Source of the DNA: an uncultured Actinomycetes bacterium
Lineage (GTDB): Bacteria > Actinomycetota > Acidimicrobiia > Acidimicrobiales > RAAP-2
Assembly: GCA_903900235.1 (NCBI GenBank)
Contig: CAIUMH010000077.1
Location: forward strand, 1 to 40,909
DNA: 40,909 nucleotides
Direction: 5' to 3'
In this document: in pieces, positions 15,091 to 22,712 of the stretch
How the letters are laid out: the number at the start of each line of letters is the position of its first letter
How positions within the stretch are numbered: position 1 is the stretch's first letter
Translations under genes and position numbers: made by a program
Notes under the pieces: model-generated
What the model was told of the DNA's origin: nothing
The model's input: the letters and a program-made list of their open reading frames with translations, nothing else
The model's database searches: none

Positions 15091-15129
15091 ATTGTAGTGA
15101 AAGATACTGTAGATACAGATATTATAGTG
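15091..15129. promoter_or_regulatory. AT-rich divergent control region with repeats
   Basis: In a GC-rich window this stretch is strikingly AT-rich. It holds the inverted repeat CTGTA-ga-TACAG (15107-15118) centred between near-identical direct repeats ATTGTAGTG (15091-15099) and ATTATAGTG (15121-15129), spaced exactly 30 bp, about three helical turns. The minus strand contains a perfect TATAAT within it. It lies between the divergent nitroreductase and dioxygenase genes. The layout resembles HxlR- or MarR-type quinone-responsive operators, but no such regulator gene adjoins it. Confidence 0.6.
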
Positions 15130-15168
15130 GTCTCGTTCATCCCTCGTGACCGCGCTGAGAGGAACCCC

Positions 15169-15945
15169 ATGTCCACCATCCCCGCCGCCTTCATCGGTCA
15201 CGGCAACCCCATGAACGCGCTCGAGACAAACCAATGGACCACGGCGTGGAACGAGTTCGGCGCCAGCCTCGACGAGGCGACGGCGATCCTGGCCATCTCG
15301 GCCCACTGGTACATCGGCATCACGGCGGTCACCGCCATGGACCATCCACGGACCATCCACGACTTCTCCGGCTTCCCCGACGAGCTCTTCGCCGTGGAGT
15401 ACCCGGCCCCCGGCGATCCGCAGCTGGCCAGGAGCGTGATGGCGACCCTCGACCCCATCGATGTCGGTCTCGATACCGATAGCTGGGGCCTCGACCATGG
15501 CACGTGGTCGATCCTGGCTCACGTGCGACCGCAGGCCGACCTGCCGGTCGTGCAACTGTCGATCCATTCGGGCCTCCCCCTCGATGAGCATCTGGCCATC
15601 GGCCGGGCGTTGGCACCGCTGCGCGATCAGGGCGTCGCCATCATTTGCTCGGGCAATGTGGTCCACAACCTCGGTCGCGTCGAGTGGGGACGCCCCGGCC
15701 AGGGATCCGACTGGGCCGAGGACTTCGACCATGCCGCCTCCGAATTGCTCCGCACGCGCCCGGCCGAGATCGCCGAGCTGCTCGACCACCCGGCTTTCTC
15801 GTTGGCGGTGCCGACGGCGGAGCACTTCCTCCCCCTCGTCTACCTCGCCGGCCTCGCCGACGCCGCCGAGACGACCGCCAGCACCCTCATCGAGGGCTGC
15901 GACCTTGGCTCGCTGTCGATGACCTCATACCGGATCGACGACTGA
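15169..15945 (+). CDS. LigB/DODA-type extradiol dioxygenase (YgiD-like)
   Basis: 258 residues. The family opens catechol rings in an extradiol manner (for example L-DOPA in YgiD) with Zn or Fe. All four metal or catalytic histidines are present: His11 in AAFIGHGNPM, His46 in AISAHW, His166 in CSGNVVHNL and His219 in PTAEHFLPL. Start ATG 15169 follows GAGAGGA; the longer reading from 15022 crosses the AT-rich operator. It is divergent from the nitroreductase-pirin operon, and the trio fits oxidation and clearance of phenolic compounds. It ends 7 bp from the convergent arsC-like gene. The true substrate is unknown. Confidence 0.9.
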   Translation: MSTIPAAFIGHGNPMNALETNQWTTAWNEFGASLDEATAILAISAHWYIGITAVTAMDHPRTIHDFSGFPDELFAVEYPAPGDPQLARSVMATLDPIDVGLDTDSWGLDHGTWSILAHVRPQADLPVVQLSIHSGLPLDEHLAIGRALAPLRDQGVAIICSGNVVHNLGRVEWGRPGQGSDWAEDFDHAASELLRTRPAEIAELLDHPAFSLAVPTAEHFLPLVYLAGLADAAETTASTLIEGCDLGSLSMTSYRIDD

Positions 15946-15952
15946 GCTTCAA

Positions 15953-16312
15953 TCAGGCGAGGAAGAGCGCCACGCGGTCCTTGGGGCGACCGACGATCGC
16001 CCGACCGTCGCGCACGAGGATCGGGCGCTGCAGCAGGGCGAAGTGCTCGGCGAGGACGTCGGCGACCTGATCGACCGTCTCGACATCTGCATCGGTCAGC
16101 CCCAGTTTCGTGAAGTTGGCGTCCCGCCGAACCAAGTCGGTCACCGGGTCCTCGAGCATCCCGGCCAATGCCAAGATCTCGGAACGGTCGAGCCGTTCGG
16201 CCTTGAGCAGGTACCGGCGCTCAGTAACGCTCACACCCATCTCGGCCGCCACCTCGACGGCGTGGCGTGAAGTTGAGCAGTTTGGGTTATGGAAGATCAC
16301 CACGTCAGACAT
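15953..16312 (-). CDS. arsC: ArsC-family arsenate reductase (thioredoxin fold, glutaredoxin-type)
   Basis: 119 residues, standard length. The catalytic loop HNPNCSTSR, with the reactive Cys followed by TSR, sits right after the first strand, and RRDANFTKLGL and RPILVRDGRAIVGRPKDRV match the arginine-bearing substrate region and the C-terminal strand. It would reduce arsenate to arsenite, although many ArsC/Spx-like proteins have other redox roles. No arsenite exporter or ArsR lies nearby. Start ATG 16312 is chosen because MSDVVIFHNPNC matches the family N-terminus; a -10 box 6 nt before it implies leaderless translation. Confidence 0.88.
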   Translation of the reverse strand: MSDVVIFHNPNCSTSRHAVEVAAEMGVSVTERRYLLKAERLDRSEILALAGMLEDPVTDLVRRDANFTKLGLTDADVETVDQVADVLAEHFALLQRPILVRDGRAIVGRPKDRVALFLA

Positions 16313-16318
16313 GCCATG

Positions 16319-16324
16319 ACCGTA
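16319..16324 (-). promoter_or_regulatory. -10 element of a probable leaderless promoter (arsC)
   Basis: Minus-strand TACGGT is followed by catggc and then the arsC ATG, giving the same TANNNT-N6-ATG layout as several other genes here. No Shine-Dalgarno and no clear -35 are seen. Confidence 0.5.
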
Positions 16325-16481
16325 GCGACTCAAGCGTCGTCGTCGCCCACGGGACCCAGACCACCTCATCGTTGGCACCGATGCGGGCCGCCTGGTCCCG
16401 AACAAGAGGCGACACGGCGGCGATGGCCACTACCGTGGTCGGGTCGGCATCGACGAGAACCACCCGATCCAAGGAGGAGCC

Positions 16482-17630
16482 ATGGAGCGCACGCTCTACA
16501 CCGACGAGCACGAGGCCCTGCGCGAGAGCTTCCGGTCCTGGGTCGACAAAGAGATGGTCCCCCACGATGACGAGTGGAACGCCGCGGGCATCGTGCCGCG
16601 CCAAGTGATTGCCGACGCCGGCAGCCACGGCTTCCTCGCCTTCGACGTTCCCGAGGAGTTCGGCGGTGGCGGCGTTCCGGACTTCCGCTTCAACGCCATC
16701 GTGGACGAGGAGTTCCAGATGGCCGGCGTCGGGTCCTCGGGCCTCGGCATGTCGCTCCACTCAGACATCTGTGTCCCGTACTTCTTGAAGTACTGCACCG
16801 ACGAGCAGAAGCAGCGCTGGCTGCCAGGCATCGCGTCGGGCGAGCTGATCACCGCCGTGGGCATGACCGAGCCCGGTATCGGCTCCGACCTCGCCTCGAT
16901 GTCCACCTCGGCCATTCGCGACGGCGACCACTACGTCGTCAACGGCGCCAAGACCTTCATCACCAACGGGATCAACGCCGACCTCGTGATCCTGGCGTGC
17001 AAGACCGACCCCACGCAGCGGCACAAGGGCATGTCCCTCGTGATCCTCGAGCGGGGCATGGAGGGCTTCGAGCGAGGCCGCAATCTCGACAAGCTCGGTA
17101 TGCACTCCCAGGACACCGCCGAGTTGTTCTTCACCGACGTGATCGTGCCCGTTGAGAATCGCCTCGGCGAGGAGGGCCAGGGCTTCGCGATGCTGGCCGA
17201 CAACCTCCCCCAGGAGCGCCTGTCGATTGCCATCAGTGGCGTGGCCGCCGCCCGGGCCGCCCTCGAATTGACGCTCGACTATGTCAAGAACCGCAATGCC
17301 TTCGGCCAGCCGGTCGGGACCTTCCAGAACAGCCGCTTCGTGCTCGCCTCGATCGCCACCGAGATCGACGTGGCCCAGGCCTATGTCGATGCCCAGATCC
17401 TCGCCCTGAACGCCGAGACGCTGACCGCTGCGGACGCTGCGAAGTCGAAGTGGTGGTGCACTGAGCTGCAGAAGCGGGCCATCGACAGCTGCCTTCAGCT
17501 CTTCGGCGGCTACGGCTTCATGAACGAGTACCCCATCGCCCGTGCCTATGCCGACGCTCGCGTGACCACCATCTACGGCGGCACCACTGAAATCATGAAG
17601 GAGCTCATCGGCCGCTCCATGGGCCTCTGA
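16482..17630 (+). CDS. Acyl-CoA dehydrogenase, long-chain/isovaleryl-type active site
   Basis: An FAD enzyme of 382 residues introducing the alpha-beta double bond in acyl-CoA. Conserved segments: VGMTEPGIGSDLASMST (FAD and substrate), VNGAKTFITNGINADLV, RNAFGQPVGTFQ, LFGGYGFMNEYPIARAYADA and IYGGTTEIMKELIGR. The common catalytic Glu of IYEGT is Gly here, as in long-chain and isovaleryl-CoA dehydrogenases, where the base lies in an earlier helix; Glu262 in ALELTLDYV is the matching residue. ATG 16482 has a strong AAGGAGG 5 nt upstream. It is divergent from arsC. The chain length used cannot be read, but a long or branched acyl-CoA is favoured by the active-site type. Confidence 0.93.
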   Translation: MERTLYTDEHEALRESFRSWVDKEMVPHDDEWNAAGIVPRQVIADAGSHGFLAFDVPEEFGGGGVPDFRFNAIVDEEFQMAGVGSSGLGMSLHSDICVPYFLKYCTDEQKQRWLPGIASGELITAVGMTEPGIGSDLASMSTSAIRDGDHYVVNGAKTFITNGINADLVILACKTDPTQRHKGMSLVILERGMEGFERGRNLDKLGMHSQDTAELFFTDVIVPVENRLGEEGQGFAMLADNLPQERLSIAISGVAAARAALELTLDYVKNRNAFGQPVGTFQNSRFVLASIATEIDVAQAYVDAQILALNAETLTAADAAKSKWWCTELQKRAIDSCLQLFGGYGFMNEYPIARAYADARVTTIYGGTTEIMKELIGRSMGL

Positions 17631-17699
17631 TCCGATACCAGACCGATTCCTCGGAGGTCAGCCACTCGCCCATCGGGGCCAAGGTGGGAGGATGCTGAG

Positions 17700-18728
17700 A
17701 TGAGGATCGCTGTGCTGACCGGTGGTGGCGATGCCGCCGGCCTGAATGCCGCCATACGCTCCGTCGGCCGCCATGCCCTGCGAGGCGGCGACGAGGTCGT
17801 TGGCGTGCTGAACGGATGGGCTGGCCTACTCGGCGACGGCGATACCCGACCCCTCGACGAAGCGGCGTTGCTCGGCGCCCTGCGCCTGGGTGGAACTCTG
17901 CTGGGCAGCTCGAGGACCAACCCCCTTCGCATCGACGATGGGATCGCCCAGGTCGAGGCCGCCATGGCCGCCCATCGGATCGATGCCCTCGTGGCCATCG
18001 GTGGAGACGACACCCTGTCGGTGGCCGCCCGCCTCGCCGAGCGGGGTGCTCATGTGGTCGGTATTCCCAAGACCGTCGACTTCGACCTGGCGGTGACCGA
18101 GTACTGCATCGGCTTCGACTCTGCCGTGGCCATCGTCGCCGAGAGCCTCGATCGACTCCACACCACGGCAGCCTCGCACCACCGGGTAATGGTCTGCGAG
18201 GTCATGGGCCGGGACACCGGCTGGCTGGCCGTCATGGGCGGCATCGCTGGCGGGGCCGACCTGTGCCTGATCCCCGAGTTCCCGCTCCACCTCGACGAGA
18301 TCGTGGCGCGCATTGCTGCACGCGACGCCCAGGGCAAGACCTCCTCAATCATCGTGGTCGCGGAGGGTGCCCAGATCGCAGGACTGACCGCAGAGGCTGG
18401 CGGTCCGGCCGATGCCTTCGGGCACCAGAACCTGGCGCGCCGAGCCCTTGGCGAACGGCTGGCCGACGCCATCGAGTCCGCCAACGGCCACGAGTCCCGA
18501 GCCACCGTGCTCGGCCACGTCCAGCGCGGCGGGAGCCCGGTGGCCACTGATCGAATCTGGCCCAGTCGACTCGGCATGGCCGCTGTCGATGCCATCCGGG
18601 CTGACACCACCGGAGTAGCCGCCGCGGTGGTGGCCAACGCCGAGCAGCTTGTCCCGCTCGGCGACCTTGTCGCCGAGCAGAAGCGCGTCCCGGCTCCGAT
18701 CTACCAGGTATTCGAGGCCCTCAGCTGA
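17700..18728 (+). CDS. 6-phosphofructokinase with pyrophosphate-type active-site residues
   Basis: 342 residues, actinobacterial group III length. It starts MRIAVLTGGGDAAGLNAAIR, with LGGTLLGSSRTNP, EVMGRDTGW and LGHVQRGGSPVATDR as in all PFKs. Two positions separate ATP from PPi enzymes: GGDDT at 101-105 has Asp where ATP enzymes have Gly (E. coli Gly104), and PKTVD at 123-127 has Lys for Gly124. Both are the PPi-dependent state, so this is probably a PPi:fructose-6-phosphate phosphotransferase working reversibly. Oddly, residue 128 is Phe where the motif is nearly always Asn (TIDND). GGAGG lies about 8 nt before ATG 17700. The stop is one base from the convergent gene's stop. Confidence 0.9.
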   Translation: MRIAVLTGGGDAAGLNAAIRSVGRHALRGGDEVVGVLNGWAGLLGDGDTRPLDEAALLGALRLGGTLLGSSRTNPLRIDDGIAQVEAAMAAHRIDALVAIGGDDTLSVAARLAERGAHVVGIPKTVDFDLAVTEYCIGFDSAVAIVAESLDRLHTTAASHHRVMVCEVMGRDTGWLAVMGGIAGGADLCLIPEFPLHLDEIVARIAARDAQGKTSSIIVVAEGAQIAGLTAEAGGPADAFGHQNLARRALGERLADAIESANGHESRATVLGHVQRGGSPVATDRIWPSRLGMAAVDAIRADTTGVAAAVVANAEQLVPLGDLVAEQKRVPAPIYQVFEALS

Positions 18729-18729
18729 G

Positions 18730-19644
18730 TCAGCGGCCCGCTGGCTGGTTCCACTCGATCCAGCCAAGGCCCTGACGACCATCTTGAGCGACGAAACGGG
18801 CCATGGACCGAGGGAAGTGGCTGACCTGGCCCTCGGGGCCCCGAAGGAGGAGCGGCCCGAACCCGAGGGGCTCGATGTCGAGTTCAAGTCCCGTGGGTTC
18901 ATAGCGAGCGTGGCCCGAGGTCGGGAAGCCCTGAGGCCCCAGATCCTCGGTCACGTCTACCGTCGTCACCGCACGCGTCGGGGCCTGGGTGTAGCCAAAA
19001 GCCATCCGCATCTCGGGCACCCGGATGTCGGCACAGTGGAACCGGGTGCCGTCGTCCAAACGGCCGGCCATCCAGCACCAGCCAAAGCTCCACCAGTCCC
19101 GCACGCCCCAGGAGTGATCGCGCTGGCCGGGACCGGCGATTTCATAGATCTCTCCGTCGAGCGTGATCGTGCCCTCGACCAGACAGGGAATCTCATAACG
19201 GGTGTGCGCTCCGTAGCCATAGGGCTCCCCGTCGGTCCGCCAGGTGAGGTCGATGCCAAGCTCGGCCGGCCGGCCGGCCCCGTCATAGACCTCTAGCTCG
19301 CTCCCGAAGACCTCGGCCGGGGCGGTGGCCACCACCCGCATCCCCGCAAGGGCCTCGACGACTTCGATCGAGATCTCGGTGCCCGGACCTGACGCCCCGA
19401 GCCGAGGAAGATCAGGCACCGCCAGCTCATAGTTCGTGGACATGGCGATCAGCTCATCGGCCACCACCAGGGCTGTCGTCCACCAGACCACACCCTCATT
19501 CGGGTAGAAGCCCAATCGGACATACCCACCCACCCGACCCTCGGCGTCGACGACGTCGAGGTAGTACGACTCATTCCAGAGGGCATCGGCCGGGGCCACG
19601 TGGCGCTGCTCATCGGCCGGGTCGACCGTCCAGTCGTTGCTCAT
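18730..19644 (-). CDS. CrtC-like / DUF7064-type protein of unknown function
   Basis: 304 residues, soluble, no signal peptide. It is rich in Trp, Tyr and Gly and ends in a beta-rich half; IAGPGQRDHSWGVRDWWSFG and the preceding YEIPCLVEGTITLDG strand recall the carotenoid hydratase CrtC-like lipocalin-fold families, including actinobacterial DUF7064/DUF7065 proteins. I base this on motif memory, so the exact family is uncertain. In those groups the His/Trp/Asp motif lines a hydrophobic pocket, so a role in hydration or binding of a terpenoid-like substrate is possible. ATG 19644 has AGGAGA upstream, which rules out the longer reading from 19683. It is the last gene of the eight-gene operon, directly after the APH-like kinase. 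Confidence 0.7.
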   Translation of the reverse strand: MSNDWTVDPADEQRHVAPADALWNESYYLDVVDAEGRVGGYVRLGFYPNEGVVWWTTALVVADELIAMSTNYELAVPDLPRLGASGPGTEISIEVVEALAGMRVVATAPAEVFGSELEVYDGAGRPAELGIDLTWRTDGEPYGYGAHTRYEIPCLVEGTITLDGEIYEIAGPGQRDHSWGVRDWWSFGWCWMAGRLDDGTRFHCADIRVPEMRMAFGYTQAPTRAVTTVDVTEDLGPQGFPTSGHARYEPTGLELDIEPLGFGPLLLRGPEGQVSHFPRSMARFVAQDGRQGLGWIEWNQPAGR

Positions 19645-19691
19645 CTCGTCTCCTGTCATGGGGTCATGTCGTGGCTCAGTCACCCGGGGCC

Positions 19692-20771
19692 TCAGAAGGC
19701 ATCGAGGGCGTCAAGGTCAATGGCGTGGTCGGCGTGGCGTCCCACCGAGCAGAGGAACATCTCGTCCCCGCGATCCGTGCGCTGCACCAGCATTGCCGCG
19801 CCCACCCCGAGAACCACCCCAGCCAGCGTGCCAAGGCGATAGGAGCGATCGAGCTCGGCTCGGCCATAGCCCGTGACCCCGGCGCCGGCGAGATGACCGA
19901 GATACGCAGTGATCAATCCGTCCTCCGCCTCCCGGCGCTCGTGCGCCGGCAGGTTTCCGCCGAGGAAGTACGCGAGGTCATCGGCCGCCGAGCCCCAGAC
20001 GCAGGTCTGGAAGTCGACCACCACTGGACGCTGCTCTCCGGGAACGAACAGCAGGTTGTCGAGCCGGAAATCGCAGTGGATGGCTGTCTTGGGTCCCTCC
20101 TTGGCGGCGTACCAGTCCACCATCCGGGGGATGAAGCCCTCGAGGAGACCGACCTGCTCTGGCGTGAGCTGGGCTCCGTAGCGCTCGAGGAAGCCCGGGA
20201 AGACCCCCTGGACCACGCTGGCGGTGAAGGCTTCGAGCCCTGGTCCCCCCCGCCCGAGCCACGCCAGGCCAGCAAGGCTCGAGTCCTCCCAGCACGGTCC
20301 GTGGAGACCGGCCAAGTCCTCGAGGCATGCGGCGGCCTCAGCGACACTGCACCCTTCGATCTGATCGCCTTGGCGGGCGCCGACGATGTCCTCGAGCACC
20401 AGGGTGAACGTCCCCGCCTCGAGGTCGAGAGCGCAGAACAGCGCATCGGGAACGCGCACGGCGAGCCGCTCGGCGAGCTCGGCATAGAAGCTGACCTCGA
20501 CCTCGTAGGCCCGCATCATCTTGCCCGTCGATCGGCTGGTCTCGTCCGAGGAGGCGAACTTGGCGACGAGGGAGGACGGCACCCCGGTGCCCTCGATCGA
20601 GATCCGGACAGTGTCGGCCATCTGGCCGGTGCCCACAGGCTCAATACTGATGGTCCGCACGCACGACCCTGAGGTGAGGCGGCCTGCCTCGTCAAGCATC
20701 TGCTCGACCAGCTCAGCCGTCAGGTCACCCGGCTGAGCGACGACGCGATCGGAACCATGGAGCGTCCTCAT
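19692..20771 (-). CDS. Aminoglycoside phosphotransferase-like (APH/ecdysteroid-kinase type) small-molecule kinase
   Basis: 359 residues with a protein-kinase-like fold. Lys71 in SLVAKFAS would bind ATP; Brenner's motif IHCDFRLDNLLF gives His232, Asp234 and Asn239; the metal-binding Asp253 lies in VVVDFQTCVWG. Such enzymes phosphorylate hydroxyl groups of small molecules; substrates of the catabolic-cluster members are mostly unknown. ATG 20771 is preferred because GGGAGGG lies 4 nt upstream; a GTG at 20786 overlapping the previous stop is the alternative. It sits between the carboxymuconolactone decarboxylase-family gene and the CrtC-like gene. Antibiotic resistance is an unlikely role given the operon context. 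Confidence 0.85.
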   Translation of the reverse strand: MRTLHGSDRVVAQPGDLTAELVEQMLDEAGRLTSGSCVRTISIEPVGTGQMADTVRISIEGTGVPSSLVAKFASSDETSRSTGKMMRAYEVEVSFYAELAERLAVRVPDALFCALDLEAGTFTLVLEDIVGARQGDQIEGCSVAEAAACLEDLAGLHGPCWEDSSLAGLAWLGRGGPGLEAFTASVVQGVFPGFLERYGAQLTPEQVGLLEGFIPRMVDWYAAKEGPKTAIHCDFRLDNLLFVPGEQRPVVVDFQTCVWGSAADDLAYFLGGNLPAHERREAEDGLITAYLGHLAGAGVTGYGRAELDRSYRLGTLAGVVLGVGAAMLVQRTDRGDEMFLCSVGRHADHAIDLDALDAF

Positions 20772-20782
20772 CGATCCCTCCC

Positions 20783-21343
20783 TCACGCATCCTGCTCGGT
20801 CTGGAGCGTCTTGGAGAGCACAGCGTGCATGAGGTACATCGTGGTGATGTAGCAGAGCTCAAGCATGGCCTCGTCGCCGAGACGAGCGCGGAGGGGCTCG
20901 AAGGCCTCGTCGTCCACTGCCCCGAGGCCGGCCACCATCTGATCGACCAGGACCACGACCTCAGCAGCCGCCGGATCATCGGGGATGCCGCCGGGAGTGT
21001 TCACTGCCTCGATCAGCGCCGGCTCGACGCCAAGGCGCTCAAGGCGCAGTCGGTGCTGTTCGGCCACGAACCGGCTTCCTGCGGCCACCCCGACGCGCAG
21101 TTGGGCCACCTCGCGAAGCACCGGGTCGAGGACACGACCGGGGTCTTGATAGAAGAGGAACCCGTCGACGGCATGCTGAAGCGCCGGTGGACTGTTGGCC
21201 ATCACCGTCCACCAGTCCCCTGTCGTGCCATCGGCCGTGCCCGGATCGACCACCGGATCGCGATCGTCAAAGAGATAGTCGTACATGGCCACAACGATTG
21301 GGGCCTCGGCCTCAGAGCGAGAGACCTGACGCAGTCGTGGCAC
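20783..21343 (-). CDS. Carboxymuconolactone decarboxylase / AhpD-like family protein
   Basis: 186 residues, all-helical. VLREVAQLRVGVAAGSRFVA followed by EQHR matches the core helix of the family, but the AhpD CxxC pair is absent (the matching segment is GVAAGSRF), so thiol peroxidase activity is unlikely. The C-terminal CYITTMYLMHAVLSKTL is also typical. Related proteins without cysteines occur widely in actinobacterial lipid and aromatic catabolic clusters without assigned reactions. It starts with GTG at 21343, with GAGG 7 nt upstream, only 3 bp after the VOC gene stop, so the two are co-translated. Confidence 0.82.
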   Translation of the reverse strand: MPRLRQVSRSEAEAPIVVAMYDYLFDDRDPVVDPGTADGTTGDWWTVMANSPPALQHAVDGFLFYQDPGRVLDPVLREVAQLRVGVAAGSRFVAEQHRLRLERLGVEPALIEAVNTPGGIPDDPAAAEVVVLVDQMVAGLGAVDDEAFEPLRARLGDEAMLELCYITTMYLMHAVLSKTLQTEQDA

Positions 21344-21346
21344 CCG

Positions 21347-21898
21347 CTACCTCACCGGGCCAGCGGGTGCATGGGCAATGTCGTCAGGGCCAAAGGCTCG
21401 CGTCCACGCGGCGATCTCGAGGAGGATGCCGTCGGGATCCTGGAAGTAGACCGACCGCACGAACACCTCGTCAGTCATCTCGGCGCTGATACCGAACTCG
21501 GAGTCATCGTGGTTGGCGACCTCCGAGCAGGCCACTCCGGCCGAGATCAGCCGCTCGCGGTACTCCTCGATCTTGTCGGCCGGGACACTGAAGGCCACGT
21601 GGTTCATCGACCCAATGGCGCTGGTCAACGACCCGGTATCGGGTCGCACGCCGGGACCCGAAATCCCCGGTACCGGCTCCGCGGCATCGGGAAACCAGAA
21701 AAATGCCAGCTGGTCGCCACCGCCACAATCGAAGAAGAAGTGCTGGCCAAGGCCGAAGGGCAACTCGATGGTCTTGACCAGTGGCATCCCGAGGATCCGG
21801 GTGTAGAAGTCGACGGTGCGACCCATGTCGCGGCACACCAAGGCAAGGTGGTTGACCCCTCCATAGGCGAATGGTTCAACTGCGTCCTGGATCTCCAT
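21347..21898 (-). CDS. VOC superfamily protein (glyoxalase / extradiol dioxygenase fold)
   Basis: 183 residues with two beta-alpha-beta-beta-beta modules. Metal ligand candidates are His17 (GGVNHLALVC), His100 (SMNHVAFSV) and Glu161 (DPDGILLEIAAW), the His-His-Glu set of extradiol dioxygenases. RDMGRTVDFYTRILGMPLVK is the usual first helix. It could be a ring-cleaving dioxygenase, an epimerase or a lyase; substrate unknown. A run of G about 10 nt before the ATG may serve as ribosome site. It begins 78 bp after the DUF1330-like gene and is nearly fused to the following decarboxylase-family gene. Confidence 0.88.
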   Translation of the reverse strand: MEIQDAVEPFAYGGVNHLALVCRDMGRTVDFYTRILGMPLVKTIELPFGLGQHFFFDCGGGDQLAFFWFPDAAEPVPGISGPGVRPDTGSLTSAIGSMNHVAFSVPADKIEEYRERLISAGVACSEVANHDDSEFGISAEMTDEVFVRSVYFQDPDGILLEIAAWTRAFGPDDIAHAPAGPVR

Positions 21899-21976
21899 CG
21901 GTACCCCCCGGTCCGTCTCCGGACTCTAGCGGGAGCCCGGAACCGATTCCGAGCCCTCGTCCCGACCCGGGTGGGA

Positions 21977-22672
21977 TCAACCGGTGGTCACCGACTCAGT
22001 CAGTCGGTCGAGATAGCGATCAACGACCAAGGTGATCTGCTCCTCCACGCCGGGCTGCCCGATCAGGCTATTGATCTGGTCGTCATCGACGACGTCGAAG
22101 AGCACCTCGTCCCACTCGCGTTCGTCACCGATGATCGTCCCGTCCGACGAGAAGCGCGCCACCGACGTCACGCCGGCCGGATCCACCGGGGCGGTTGCAC
22201 CCGGGGCGAGCCGACGGACCCGCATCACATAGGAGCCGCCAGATGGGATCTCAACGGCCTCGCCGACGGGAAGCCCGCCCACGATGACCGTGAATTCCAT
22301 ACCGGCGGCCTTGTGGACGTGCTTCTCCTTGAAATCGTCACGCTCTTGCATGGCGAAGAACGAGGCGCGAGAGGGGTAGCGAACGATGGCGATGCGGTCC
22401 CACGCCGGATCCCCCTCGACCTGGCGCTCGACATCGCCGAAGAAGGCCACCATGGCCCCGAGGTCCTTCAGCACATCGACCGGGGCGTAGACATCATCGG
22501 CATCCTTGCCCGAGATGGTCGGGGCGTCATCGCCGTGATATGCGGCCACCTGGTGATACTTCATCAGGTTGATCATCCAGACATTTCCGTCCTCAGCCGG
22601 GTCCATACGGAACCACTTCTTGAGTGTGTCGACGTTGATCTGTCCATAGGGGTGCTCGATGCGATCGGCCAT
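21977..22672 (-). CDS. DUF1330-like dimeric alpha/beta-barrel protein
   Basis: 231 residues. The stretches VWMINLMKYHQVAAY, AWDRIAIVRYPSRASFFAMQ and HKAAGMEFTVIVGGLPVG follow the pattern of DUF1330/EthD-type ferredoxin-fold proteins, which form dimeric barrels and often bind small hydrophobic molecules or heme. A second ferredoxin-like half may follow (150-231). No catalytic residue can be named. AAGGAG lies 7 nt before ATG 22672. It is the fourth gene of the operon, 40 bp after the SDR gene. Confidence 0.72.
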   Translation of the reverse strand: MADRIEHPYGQINVDTLKKWFRMDPAEDGNVWMINLMKYHQVAAYHGDDAPTISGKDADDVYAPVDVLKDLGAMVAFFGDVERQVEGDPAWDRIAIVRYPSRASFFAMQERDDFKEKHVHKAAGMEFTVIVGGLPVGEAVEIPSGGSYVMRVRRLAPGATAPVDPAGVTSVARFSSDGTIIGDEREWDEVLFDVVDDDQINSLIGQPGVEEQITLVVDRYLDRLTESVTTG

Positions 22673-22712
22673 GTCGTCTCCTTGGGTCCTGTGAGATTGT
22701 CGGTTGGGTGGG

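Noticed and set aside
14418-15194. Longer N-terminus for the nitroreductase
   Set aside because: The extra 53 residues cross the AT-rich divergent operator and lack family similarity; ATG 15035 has a good AAGGAGA site.
16305-16466. A possible ~50-residue minus-strand ORF upstream of arsC (VVLVDADPTTVVAIAAVSPL...)
   Set aside because: It looks protein-like, but it has no ribosome site, only TTG or GTG starts, and GC bias lower than neighbouring genes; it also covers the likely arsC -10 box. Not excluded, but unsupported.
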